The translations under genes and the position numbers were made by a program. Below are positions 17,176-25,349 of a stretch of 64,000 bases of DNA, piece after piece. The first letter of the stretch is position 1. Each line of letters starts with the position of its first letter. The notes below the pieces were generated by a model, which was not told the DNA's origin, ran no database searches, and saw only the letters and a list, made by a program, of their open reading frames with translations. Origin of the DNA: Paraburkholderia gardini (GTDB taxonomy: Bacteria; Pseudomonadota; Gammaproteobacteria; Burkholderiales; Burkholderiaceae); NCBI RefSeq assembly GCF_907164575.1, contig NZ_CAJQYY010000023.1, positions 42,527 to 106,526 of the forward strand, read 5' to 3'.

Positions 17176-18860
17176 ATGCAAGAGATCCCCAATTCCTGAC
17201 CGCTTCGCGCAGCGCACGCTTGCGCCAGATGCTGGTGGGCAACGAGCTCGAATTCCTGATGGAAGCCCACAACGGCCTGTCGGCCCGCATCGTGCGTGAA
17301 GCGGGCTTTCGCGGCATCTGGGCGTCGGGCCTCGCCATCTCGGCGCAATACGGCGTGCGTGACAACAACGAAGCGAGCTGGACCCAGGTGGTCGACACGC
17401 TCGAATTCATGGCCGATGCGAGCGATCTGCCGATCCTGCTCGACGGCGACACTGGCTACGGCAACTTCAACAACGTGCGCCGTCTCGTGCGCAAGCTGGA
17501 GCAACGCGGTGTCGCGGGTGTCTGTATCGAGGACAAGCAGTTTCCGAAGACCAACAGCTTCATCAACGGCGAGCGCCAGCCGCTCGCGGAAATGGATGAG
17601 TTCTGCGGCAAGATCAAGGCCGGCAAGGATTCGCAGACCGACGACGATTTCTCGATCGTCGCGCGCGTCGAGGCGCTGATCGCGGGCTGGGGCATGGACG
17701 AAGCGCTGCGTCGCGCGGAGGCGTACCGTCAGGCCGGCGCCGACGCGATCCTGATTCACAGCAAGCTGTCGCGCCCCGACGAGATTCTCGAATTCGCGCG
17801 CGAATGGGCGGGCCGTGGTCCGCTCGTGATCGTGCCGACGAAGTACTACAGCACGCCGACCGAAGTGTTCCGCAAGGCGGGCATCAGCACGGTGATCTGG
17901 GCGAACCACCTGATCCGCTCGGCGACGACGGCGATGCAGGCGGTCGCGAAAGAGATCTACACGCACGAGACGCTCGTCGACGTCGAGGACCGCATCGCGC
18001 CGGTCAACGAAATCTTCCGCCTGCAGGACGCCGACGAATACTCGGAAGCCGAAAAGCGCTACCTGTCGGCCTCGCGCGCGTCGGGCGCGGCGGTGGTGCT
18101 GGCCGCGAGCCGCGGCGCGGGCCTCGAAGCGGTGACGACCGACCGTCCGAAGGTCATGCTGCCGGTCGCGGGCAAGCCGCTGTTGCGCTGGCTCGTCGAC
18201 GCGTTCAAGAAGCAGGGCGTGAACGACATCACGGTGGTGGGCGGCTATCGCGCCGACGCCATCGACACGGCAGGCGTGAAGCTCGTCGTCAACGAACGTC
18301 ATGCGCAAACGGGCGAACTGGCATCGCTCGCCTGCGCGATCGACGGCCTGCAAACCGATACGGTGATTTCGTACGGCGACCTGCTGTTTCGCAGCTACAT
18401 CCTGCGAGATCTGGTCGAGAGCGAAGCGGACTTCAGCGTGGTGGTCGATTCGTCGCTGACGCAGACCGAAAACAGCAGCGTGCGCGACTTCGCATGGTGC
18501 TCGGCGGCCGACGATCGCGGCCTGTTCGGCAACAAGGTGCTGCTCAGGCGCGTGGCGAGCGAGCCGCTCGACGCGCAAAAGCCGGATGGCCGCTGGGTGG
18601 GACTGCTGAACGTGCGCGGCGCAGGGCGTGAGCGTCTGAAGGCCGTCGTCGCGAAGCTGCGTGAACAAAAGGATTTCGACACGCTCGACATGCCGGCGCT
18701 TTTGAACGCGCTCGTCGAAGCGGGCGAACAGATCGAAGTGCAGTACGTGCACGGCCACTGGCGCGGTGTGAACGATCTCGATGACTTCCGTCGCGCAGGC
18801 GATTTCGCGCACGCGCAGACGCCGTTCGCCGTCGGCGGCACGAGCGGCGGGGAGGCGTGA
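17172..18860 (+). CDS. aepX: Phosphoenolpyruvate mutase fused to a nucleotidyltransferase-like domain
   Basis: Residues ~1-300 are PEP mutase, which rearranges phosphoenolpyruvate to phosphonopyruvate and forms the C-P bond. The isocitrate-lyase-superfamily barrel shows WASGLAISAQYGVRDNNEAS, ILLDGDTGYGNFNN (Mg-binding Asp) and the mutase-specific EDKQFPKTNSF. Residues ~320-560 resemble a sugar-phosphate nucleotidyltransferase (DRPKVMLPVAGKPLLRWLVD, VVGGYRADAI, DTVISYGDLLFRSYILRDL). Its glycine-rich start reads VLAASRGAGLE instead of LAAGxGxRL. The ATG overlaps the end of the nucleotidyltransferase remnant. First intact gene of aepXYZ; it overlaps aepY. Confidence 0.95.
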   Translation: MNARDPQFLTASRSARLRQMLVGNELEFLMEAHNGLSARIVREAGFRGIWASGLAISAQYGVRDNNEASWTQVVDTLEFMADASDLPILLDGDTGYGNFNNVRRLVRKLEQRGVAGVCIEDKQFPKTNSFINGERQPLAEMDEFCGKIKAGKDSQTDDDFSIVARVEALIAGWGMDEALRRAEAYRQAGADAILIHSKLSRPDEILEFAREWAGRGPLVIVPTKYYSTPTEVFRKAGISTVIWANHLIRSATTAMQAVAKEIYTHETLVDVEDRIAPVNEIFRLQDADEYSEAEKRYLSASRASGAAVVLAASRGAGLEAVTTDRPKVMLPVAGKPLLRWLVDAFKKQGVNDITVVGGYRADAIDTAGVKLVVNERHAQTGELASLACAIDGLQTDTVISYGDLLFRSYILRDLVESEADFSVVVDSSLTQTENSSVRDFAWCSAADDRGLFGNKVLLRRVASEPLDAQKPDGRWVGLLNVRGAGRERLKAVVAKLREQKDFDTLDMPALLNALVEAGEQIEVQYVHGHWRGVNDLDDFRRAGDFAHAQTPFAVGGTSGGEA

Positions 18861-20038
18861 TGATCGAAGCCGCGCAATTTGTCGAGGCGGCGCGCGAACG
18901 CGGCTTCGACTGGTACGCGGGCGTGCCGTGTTCGTATCTGACGCCGTTCATCAACTACGTGGTGCAGGATCCGTCGCTGCATTACGTGTCGGCGGCCAAT
19001 GAAGGCGACGCGGTTGCGCTGATCGCGGGCGTGACGCTGGGCGCGAAGAACGGCCGGCGCGGCGTCACGATGATGCAGAACTCCGGTCTTGGTAATGCGG
19101 TGAGTCCGCTCACGTCGCTGACGTGGACGTTCCGGCTGCCGCAACTGCTGATCGTGACGTGGCGCGGCCAGCCCGGCGTGCCCGATGAACCGCAGCACGC
19201 GCTGATGGGGCCGGTCACGCCGGCCATGCTCGACATGATGGACATTCCGTGGGAGACGTTCCCGACTGAAAGCGACGCCATCGGGCCGGCCCTCGACCGC
19301 GCGATCGCCCATATGGACGAAACGGGCCGCCCGTACGCACTCGTGATGCAAAAGGGCAGCGTCGCGCCTTACGAGCTGAAGCAGAGTGCGGCACCTGCCG
19401 CGCGTGTGCCGCGTGCAGCGCGCTCCGTGCCAGCCGGCGTGCTGCGGGATGCGTTGCCGTCGCGCCACGACGCGTTGCAGCGCGTGATCGCGCACACACC
19501 GGTCGATTCGACTGTCGTGCTGGCATCGACCGGCTTCTGCGGCCGCGAACTCTACGCCATCGACGACCGCCCGAACCAGCTCTACATGGTCGGCTCGATG
19601 GGTTGCCTGACGCCGTTCGCACTGGGTCTCGCGCTCGCGCGTCCGGACCTGAAAGTGGTCGCGCTCGACGGCGACGGTGCCGCGCTGATGCGCATGGGCG
19701 TCTTCGCGACGCTCGGCGCGTATGGTCCGTCGAACCTCACGCACGTGCTGCTCGATAACGGCGCGCACGATTCGACCGGCGGTCAGGCGACCGTGTCGCC
19801 AGCTGTGTCGTTCGCGGGTGTCGCGGCGGCGTGCGGCTACGCGTCGGCCGTCGAAGGCGACGATCTCGCATTGATCGACGAGGTGCTCGGTTCCGCACCC
19901 GCGCAGGACGGCACGCGCTTCGTGCGCGTGTCGATCAGGCGCGGCACGCCCGACGGCCTGCCGCGTCCCACCATCACCCCGCCCGATGTGAAGACGCGCC
20001 TGATGCGCCACATCGGCACGGATCAAGGAGTGCATTGA
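18860..20038 (+). CDS. aepY: Phosphonopyruvate decarboxylase
   Basis: Thiamine-diphosphate enzyme that decarboxylates phosphonopyruvate to phosphonoacetaldehyde, pulling the unfavourable mutase reaction forward. It has 392 aa. The N-terminal pyrimidine-binding half contains YAGVPCSYLTPFINYV and the essential glutamate in SAANEGDAVALIAG. The C-terminal half has the ThDP/Mg motif GDGAALMRMGVFATLGAYGP and LLDNGAHDSTGGQ. The ATG at 18860 overlaps the aepX stop (TGATG) and follows GGGGAGG, so translation is coupled. Its own stop overlaps the aepZ start in the same way. Confidence 0.95.
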   Translation: MIEAAQFVEAARERGFDWYAGVPCSYLTPFINYVVQDPSLHYVSAANEGDAVALIAGVTLGAKNGRRGVTMMQNSGLGNAVSPLTSLTWTFRLPQLLIVTWRGQPGVPDEPQHALMGPVTPAMLDMMDIPWETFPTESDAIGPALDRAIAHMDETGRPYALVMQKGSVAPYELKQSAAPAARVPRAARSVPAGVLRDALPSRHDALQRVIAHTPVDSTVVLASTGFCGRELYAIDDRPNQLYMVGSMGCLTPFALGLALARPDLKVVALDGDGAALMRMGVFATLGAYGPSNLTHVLLDNGAHDSTGGQATVSPAVSFAGVAAACGYASAVEGDDLALIDEVLGSAPAQDGTRFVRVSIRRGTPDGLPRPTITPPDVKTRLMRHIGTDQGVH

Positions 20039-21105
20039 TGCTGCTGCTCAATCCCGGCCCTGTCACGCTGACCGAACGCGTGCGCCGGAGCCTGCTGCAA
20101 ACCGACCTGTGCCATCGCGAGAGCGAATTCTTCGATCTGCAGGAAGAGGCGCGCACGCGTCTCGTGAAGCTGTACGACCTCGACCCGTCGCAATGGCAGG
20201 CCGTATTGATGACGGGCTCGGGCACGGCGGCCGTCGAAAGCATGATCGCGGCGCTCGTGCCGGAAAACGGCAAGCTGCTGATCATCGAAAACGGCGTGTA
20301 CGGCGAGCGCATCACGCAGATCGCGAGCCAGTACCGCATCGCGCATGAAGCGCTGAAGCACGACTGGATGGAGGCGCCGGATCTCGGGCGCGTCGCCGCG
20401 TGCCTCGACGGCGATCGCGGCTTCACGCACGTCGCCGTGATCCATCACGAAACGACGACGGGCCGCCTGAACGACCTCGCGGCGCTCGGCGCGCTCTGCC
20501 AGCAGCGCGGCATCCGTCTGCTGGTCGACGGCGTGAGCAGCTTCGCCGCCGAAGCGATCGACTTCGTCGACGGCGGCATCGACGCCGTCGCGGCCACCGC
20601 GAACAAATGCGTGCATGGCGTGCCGGGCGCTTCGTTCGTGATGGTGCGCCGCGCGGCGCTCGCGAACGCGGCAAGCCGCACGTTCTATCTCGACCTCGGG
20701 CGTCTCGCGAAACTTCAGGACCAGCGCAACACGCCGTTCACGCCTTCGGTGCATGCGTATTACGCACTCGTCGAGGCGCTGCGCGAACTCGAGGACGAAG
20801 GCGGCTGGACCGCGCGTCACGCGCGCTACGCGGCGCTCGCCGAACAGGCGCGCGCGGGGCTCGCCGCGCTCGGGATCGAAAGCGCGGTGCCGCCGGCGCA
20901 GTCGTCGGTGGTGTTGCGCGCGTACCGGCTGCCCGCGGGCGTCACGTACCCGCAACTGCACGATGCGCTGAAGGCGCGCGGTTTCGTGATCTACGCGGGG
21001 CAGGGCGGCCTGTCGGCGGAACTGTTCCGCATCTCGACGATGGGCAACATCCATCCGGCCGACATCGACCGTCTGTTGCAAGGTTTCGCTGAACTGGCCC
21101 GCTGA
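20038..21105 (+). CDS. aepZ: 2-aminoethylphosphonate--pyruvate transaminase
   Basis: PLP aminotransferase of the PhnW/AepZ family, 355 aa. In this operon it would run in the biosynthetic direction, aminating phosphonoacetaldehyde to 2-aminoethylphosphonate. Motifs: MLLLNPGPVTLTERVRRSLL at the start, DLCHRESEFFDLQ, MTGSGTAAVESMIAALVP, DGVSSFAAEAIDF and the PLP lysine in AATANKCVHGVPGASFV. The ATG at 20038 is preceded by AAGGAG (20025-20030) and overlaps the aepY stop. The gene closes the aepXYZ operon, whose product probably decorates a cell-surface glycan or lipid; no acceptor gene is in the window. Confidence 0.94.
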   Translation: MLLLNPGPVTLTERVRRSLLQTDLCHRESEFFDLQEEARTRLVKLYDLDPSQWQAVLMTGSGTAAVESMIAALVPENGKLLIIENGVYGERITQIASQYRIAHEALKHDWMEAPDLGRVAACLDGDRGFTHVAVIHHETTTGRLNDLAALGALCQQRGIRLLVDGVSSFAAEAIDFVDGGIDAVAATANKCVHGVPGASFVMVRRAALANAASRTFYLDLGRLAKLQDQRNTPFTPSVHAYYALVEALRELEDEGGWTARHARYAALAEQARAGLAALGIESAVPPAQSSVVLRAYRLPAGVTYPQLHDALKARGFVIYAGQGGLSAELFRISTMGNIHPADIDRLLQGFAELAR

Positions 21106-21153
21106 CCGGTTCGTCGGGCCGGGGCGTCCCGGAGCGGCTCAGCCCAGCCCGGC

Positions 21154-21315
21154 TCAGCGTGGGTCCGTCACCGGATCCTTGCTGGGCGGGCCGTCGGGAT
21201 GCTGCGGTTCGTCGTTGTGTCCTGGCGAAGGCGGCGCGAGCGGGTCGCCTTCAGGGTCGCGTGTCGGGTCCGCGAGCGGATCGGGAACCGGGTTGGTCTG
21301 CATCTGATACGTCAT
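21154..21315 (-). CDS. Small Pro/Asp-rich hypothetical protein
   Basis: A 53-codon frame, MTYQMQTNPVPDPLADPTRD continuing EGDPLAPPSPGHNDEPQHPD and ending DPVTDPR. The composition is striking: repeated DP and PD pairs, no cysteine, almost no hydrophobics. An AGGTA-type ribosome site precedes the ATG. Similar short DP-rich proteins are common in Burkholderia genomes as far as I recall, with no known function. It is likely disordered. It lies between convergent aepZ and a PIG-L gene on its own strand. Confidence 0.6.
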   Translation of the reverse strand: MTYQMQTNPVPDPLADPTRDPEGDPLAPPSPGHNDEPQHPDGPPSKDPVTDPR

Positions 21316-21440
21316 ACCTTACCTCGTGTCAGGAAGGCGTCCAACGCTCGCGGTGGCCGTGCCGCCCGCCGATCGCAGGACATCCTGTCTAGCGTAGGCT
21401 AAACGCAGGCTGCCTGCAGGCGCTTCTCGTGCGGCGGCAC

Positions 21441-22157
21441 TCATTTCCTCGCATGACGCGCCGGTCTGTGCGTCATGTTCAACTGCCAGTAACGTTCCGG
21501 CGCGAATACGTCGTCGCAGCCATGCGGGCCGAACGCGCGCAACTGGCTGGCGTACGCGTTGACCGCGTGGCGCTTGACGATGGCCTGGCGCGCCGGATCG
21601 ATCGTATGCAGCGTGTCCGGATGCGCGGGCGTCGCGACGATGCCGCGTCGCGCGAGTTCTTCGAGCCGTGCTTCGACGACGCCCGGCTGGCGTCGGTGAA
21701 TCGCTTCCTCATAAGCGAACCATGCAAGATGCGCGAGCCGCGGCAGCACTTCACAGCATGCGTCCGAGACGAGTTCGTGATCGCTGTGAAAAAGGCCGAC
21801 CGGCATCAGCAGCGTATTGGCCGTCGAGCCGTAGATGATCTCTTCGAGCGCCGCCGCGAGCGTGCCGACCGACGGCGAATCGAGGTACTGGCCGTCGAGA
21901 AACGGCATGCGCACGGGAATCGCTTCGAGCGCGGCGAGCGCGTTGTTGTCCTCGATCGTGCGGGCGTGAATCGCTTCGCGGGCGCTGCCGAAGCCGGACC
22001 GGGTGTCCCATTCGGTACGCATCTCGTGCCCGGGCGCCGCGGCGAACACCGTACCGACGGCGGCATCGGGATGTGCCGCCAGGAGCGCGCCGCAACTGAA
22101 TACGGCGTCGTCGAAATGCGGGGACACAATGAAAAGACGCGGACTGGTTTCGCTCAT
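21441..22157 (-). CDS. PIG-L family deacetylase
   Basis: A 238-aa zinc-dependent N-acetylglucosaminyl-type deacetylase of the PIG-L/LmbE family. The N-terminal metal motif is FIVSPHFDDAVFSCGALLA (family AHPDDE-like, here PHFDD), and the third metal ligand lies in PVGLFHSDHELVSDAC. It is soluble and has no signal peptide. It lies downstream of the MocA-like gene on the same strand, separated by 171 bp containing a long inverted repeat, so it is probably transcribed separately. The substrate is unknown: family members act on GlcNAc-phosphoinositol, mycothiol or bacillithiol precursors, or antibiotic intermediates. Confidence 0.85.
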   Translation of the reverse strand: MSETSPRLFIVSPHFDDAVFSCGALLAAHPDAAVGTVFAAAPGHEMRTEWDTRSGFGSAREAIHARTIEDNNALAALEAIPVRMPFLDGQYLDSPSVGTLAAALEEIIYGSTANTLLMPVGLFHSDHELVSDACCEVLPRLAHLAWFAYEEAIHRRQPGVVEARLEELARRGIVATPAHPDTLHTIDPARQAIVKRHAVNAYASQLRAFGPHGCDDVFAPERYWQLNMTHRPARHARK

Positions 22158-22245
22158 GGCCTCGTGCGTGATGCGCAGCCAGCGTCGAAGCGGGTTATGC
22201 GCGTGCTCGTCAGACGGCTCCGTTCAGCTTAGACCTGATCGGCGA

Positions 22246-22312
22246 AGCTTGTGTGACCGCGTGAGCGGCGACGGCGCGCGGATCAGGTACGCGCCGGGCC
22301 AGTCACACAAGC
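22246..22312. repeat. Inverted repeat GCTTGTGTGAC / GTCACACAAGC
   Basis: Two perfect 11-base arms lie about 45 bp apart in the gap between two minus-strand genes (MocA-like and PIG-L). There is no T-run. It could be a terminator-like structure for the MocA-like gene or paired operator sites for the PIG-L gene. Confidence 0.5.
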
Positions 22313-22328
22313 CTGGATCAGGCATCGA

Positions 22329-22919
22329 TCAAGCCAGCCCCAGCAGATCGTCCGGCGTATCCACGTCGCGCAGAATGCCGGGATCGTCGACGTCCAGCCG
22401 CGTGACCTCGTGCCGCCTGAAGAGCTCGCGCGCGCCGGTATCGCCGTCGAGCGCGACGAGCGCATCGAAATGCCCGGCGCCGAATCCCGCGGGATGCCCG
22501 CGCTCGCCGTTGTAGAACGGCGCGACGAGCGTGGCGCCTTCATCGAGCTTGCGGGCCACGGCCTCGACGGTCGAGATCGCGATGCGCGGCATGTCGGCGA
22601 GCGACACGATCCAGCCCTCGGCATCGCGGCTCGCCTCGACGGCGGCCGCGAGGCTCGCGCCCATGCCGCGTTCGGCGTCGCGCGAGAACACCACTTCGCA
22701 GCCCGCGTCGTTCAGCACGCGCGCGAGCGCGTCGGACCCGGGCCGCACGACGGCGAGCACGCGCGGCACGATCATCAGCAGACGGTGCGCGGCCTCGTAC
22801 GCGACCGGCCGGCCATCGGGCAGACGCGCGAGCAGCTTGTTGCGAATGCCCTCCGGGTCGAAGCGCGACCCATAACCTGCGGCCAGCAGCACGCCAGTGG
22901 CGGACGACGCGTAAGCCAT
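22329..22919 (-). CDS. MocA/MobA-like molybdenum cofactor nucleotidyltransferase
   Basis: A 196-aa nucleotidyltransferase that probably converts Mo-molybdopterin to its cytosine dinucleotide form, the cofactor of xanthine-dehydrogenase-family enzymes. Motifs: GVLLAAGYGSRFDPEGIRNK (nucleotide-binding glycine loop and conserved lysine), ERGMGASLAAAVEAS, WIVSLADMPRI (metal-binding Asp) and ERGHPAGFGAGHFDAL. The start at 22919 gives the family N-terminus; the frame is open 42 codons further but that part is not conserved-looking. It follows the paoABC operon, which needs exactly this cofactor, with tandem hairpins between them. Confidence 0.88.
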   Translation of the reverse strand: MAYASSATGVLLAAGYGSRFDPEGIRNKLLARLPDGRPVAYEAAHRLLMIVPRVLAVVRPGSDALARVLNDAGCEVVFSRDAERGMGASLAAAVEASRDAEGWIVSLADMPRIAISTVEAVARKLDEGATLVAPFYNGERGHPAGFGAGHFDALVALDGDTGARELFRRHEVTRLDVDDPGILRDVDTPDDLLGLA

Positions 22920-23027
22920 GGGAGGCACCGGGGAGAGGAGATGGTCCGATTGTGCGGCGCAACCCGCCATCAGGCAAGCAGGGATGGCGGCGAATGCGTC
23001 CGGGACGACGCACGATTCCATGTACCC

Positions 23028-23065
23028 CAAAAAAAGCGCGGTCATACCTTTCGGACATGACCGCG
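23028..23065 (-). terminator. Rho-independent terminator after paoC-like gene
   Basis: On the minus strand, stem CGCGGTCAT/ATGACCGCG is followed by seven T (plus-strand A run 23029-23035). It separates the molybdenum oxidoreductase operon from the MocA-like gene. Confidence 0.8.
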
Positions 23066-23082
23066 TGTCAATGCGCTTCAGC

Positions 23083-23120
23083 GTCGTTTCATGCGCGCTC
23101 TGCGCTGCGCATGAAACGAC
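23083..23120 (-). repeat. 14-bp perfect stem just past the paoC-like stop
   Basis: Arms GTCGTTTCATGCGC and GCGCATGAAACGAC with a 10-nt loop lie directly after the stop at 23124. With the next hairpin it forms a tandem pair that may protect the 3' end of the mRNA or reinforce termination. Confidence 0.7.
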
Positions 23121-23123
23121 ACG

Positions 23124-25349
23124 TCACGCCTGCGTGGAACCCATGATTACCTTGTCGAGCGTAATGGGCAAATCGCGCACACGCACGCCTGTCGCGTGAA
23201 AAACCGCATTCGCGATCGCCGCCGGTACGCCCGTGATGCCGATTTCGCCAATTCCCTTCGTGCCGAGCGAGTTGATGTGCGGATCGACTTCGTCGATAAA
23301 GCTGATATCGATCGCATTGATGTCGGCGTTCACCGGCACGTGATATTCCGCGAGATTGGCGTTCACGAAGCGGCCGTGACGGGTGTCCAGATCGGTCTTT
23401 TCCTCGAGCGCGGCGCCGATGCCCCAGACGATGCCGCCCATCAGCTGGCTGTGCGCGGTCTTCGCGTTGAGCAGCCGCCCGACGCCATACACCGAGGTGA
23501 TCCGCGCGACGCGAATCGTCCCGAGGTCGGCATCGACATGGACTTCCGCGAACACCGCGCCGAACGAGTGAAACGAGAACTTCTGCTTTTCGTCGCCGGG
23601 TTTGACGCTCGCCTGCGCCTCGATCGGCTGGCCGCCCGCGCGCGCGAGGATCGCGCCGGCCGGGTCGCGCCGCGCCGCGTCCTTTATACTGATTACCCAG
23701 CCATTCTCGACGGTGACTTCGTCGGGCGTCGCGCCGTGCACGGGCGAAGCCGGATCGGCAAGCGCCATCGCGACGAGCTTGCCGCGCACCTGCGTCGCGG
23801 CATCGCGCACGGCGGGCGACACGCTCGCGACCGACTGCGAACCGCCCGATACCGGCGCCTGCGGCAGCGACGAATCGCCGAGCGCGAAGCGGATGGCGCC
23901 GGGCGAAAAACCCATCGCGTCGGCGGCGACCTGGGTCATGACGGTGTAGGTGCCGGTGCCGATATCCTGCGTGCCCGAGGCGACCATCGCGGTGCCGTCC
24001 GGCAGGATGCGGGCGATCGCCGAGGCCGCGCTGCGATTCGCGGGATACGTGGCGGTCGCCATCCCGAGGCCGATCAGCGTGTTGCCGTCGCGCATCGAAC
24101 GCGGCGTTGCCGTGCGGCGCGACCAGCCGAACTTCTCCGCGCCGAGGCGGTAGCACTCGCGCAGGCCCTTGCTCGACCACGGCTTGTTTTCCTGCGGATC
24201 GACTTCGGCGTAGTTCTTCAGACGCAGCACGACCGGGTCCATCTTCAGCGCCCATGCGAGCTCGTCCATCGCGGATTCGAGCGCGAACGAACCGGTGGTC
24301 TCGCCCGGCGCGCGCATGAAGGTCGGCGTGCCGACGTTCAACGGCACGAGCCGGTGCGTGGTGGACTGGTTGGGCACGGCGTACAGCATGCGCGTGACCA
24401 TCGCGCAGGTTTCCGTCCAGTCCTCGATAACCGACGTGTTCGCGTACGTGTCGTGACGCATGCCGGTGAGCGTGCCGTCGCTGCGCGCCGCGATGACGAA
24501 GTGCTGCTCGGTCATCGGCCGGCCGCCTACCGGGCCGAACATCTGCGGGCGCTCCAGCGCGAGCCGCACCGGCCTTCCGGTCTGCTTCGCCGCCATCGCG
24601 CACAGCGTCACGTGCGACCACGACGAACCCTTGCAGCCAAAGCCGCCGCCGATGAACGGCGAGATCACATGCACGTTGTCCGCGCCGATGCCGAACGTCT
24701 TCGAGACAGCCGTCTTCGCGCCCGAGACGCCTTGCGTCGAGTCGTACAGCGTGAGGTTCGGGCCGTCCCAGATCGCGAGCGTCGCGTGCGGCTCCATCGG
24801 GTTGTGATGTTCCATCGGCGTCGTGTAGACCGCGTCGATGCGCGTTGTGCCGCCGGCGAGGCCCGCGGCGATGTTGCCGCGCAGCGTGTCGGTTTGCCGG
24901 CCTTGCGGTTTATCGGGCGCGTGAGCGGTGGACTTCGCGCGTGCGAAGTCGAGCGTCGCCGGCGCGGACTGATAGGTGATGTGCAACTGACGGGCGGCGT
25001 CGGTGGCCTGTTCGAGCGTTTCCGCGACGACGACCGCGACCGGCTCGTTGCTGTAGTGAACCTGGTTGTCCTGCAGCAGCGACAGATGACGGCCCGCCGG
25101 CGGCGCGAGCGGCGGACGGCCGCCGTTGGGCAGCTTCATCGCGTTCTGGTACGTCATCACGAGGATCACGCCGGGCATCGACTGCACGCGCGCGCTATCG
25201 ATCGACGTAATGCTGCCGCTCGCGACCGTGCTCGTGACGAGCACCGCGTGCGCGAGTCGCGCGGCGGGGAATTCGGCGGCGTAGCGTGCTTCGCCGGTGA
25301 CTTTCAGCAGACCGTCGGTGCGGTCGAGCGGAAGACCGATCATGTTCAT
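23124..25349 (-). CDS. paoC: Molybdopterin-binding subunit of aldehyde oxidoreductase (PaoC/YagR type)
   Basis: Large catalytic subunit (741 aa) of a xanthine dehydrogenase-family enzyme binding Mo-MCD. Landmarks: N-terminal GLPLDRTDGLLKVTGEARYAAEF, substrate-pocket FIGGGFGCKGSSW, RAPGETTGSFALESAMDELA, SGTQDIGTGTYTVMTQVAAD, and the C-terminal active-site segment LGTKGIGEIGITGVPAAIANAV with the catalytic Glu. It overlaps the FAD-subunit stop by four bases. The complex should oxidise aldehydes, possibly aromatic, to acids in the periplasm, as E. coli PaoABC does. The true substrate cannot be read from sequence. Confidence 0.93.
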   Translation of the reverse strand: MNMIGLPLDRTDGLLKVTGEARYAAEFPAARLAHAVLVTSTVASGSITSIDSARVQSMPGVILVMTYQNAMKLPNGGRPPLAPPAGRHLSLLQDNQVHYSNEPVAVVVAETLEQATDAARQLHITYQSAPATLDFARAKSTAHAPDKPQGRQTDTLRGNIAAGLAGGTTRIDAVYTTPMEHHNPMEPHATLAIWDGPNLTLYDSTQGVSGAKTAVSKTFGIGADNVHVISPFIGGGFGCKGSSWSHVTLCAMAAKQTGRPVRLALERPQMFGPVGGRPMTEQHFVIAARSDGTLTGMRHDTYANTSVIEDWTETCAMVTRMLYAVPNQSTTHRLVPLNVGTPTFMRAPGETTGSFALESAMDELAWALKMDPVVLRLKNYAEVDPQENKPWSSKGLRECYRLGAEKFGWSRRTATPRSMRDGNTLIGLGMATATYPANRSAASAIARILPDGTAMVASGTQDIGTGTYTVMTQVAADAMGFSPGAIRFALGDSSLPQAPVSGGSQSVASVSPAVRDAATQVRGKLVAMALADPASPVHGATPDEVTVENGWVISIKDAARRDPAGAILARAGGQPIEAQASVKPGDEKQKFSFHSFGAVFAEVHVDADLGTIRVARITSVYGVGRLLNAKTAHSQLMGGIVWGIGAALEEKTDLDTRHGRFVNANLAEYHVPVNADINAIDISFIDEVDPHINSLGTKGIGEIGITGVPAAIANAVFHATGVRVRDLPITLDKVIMGSTQA

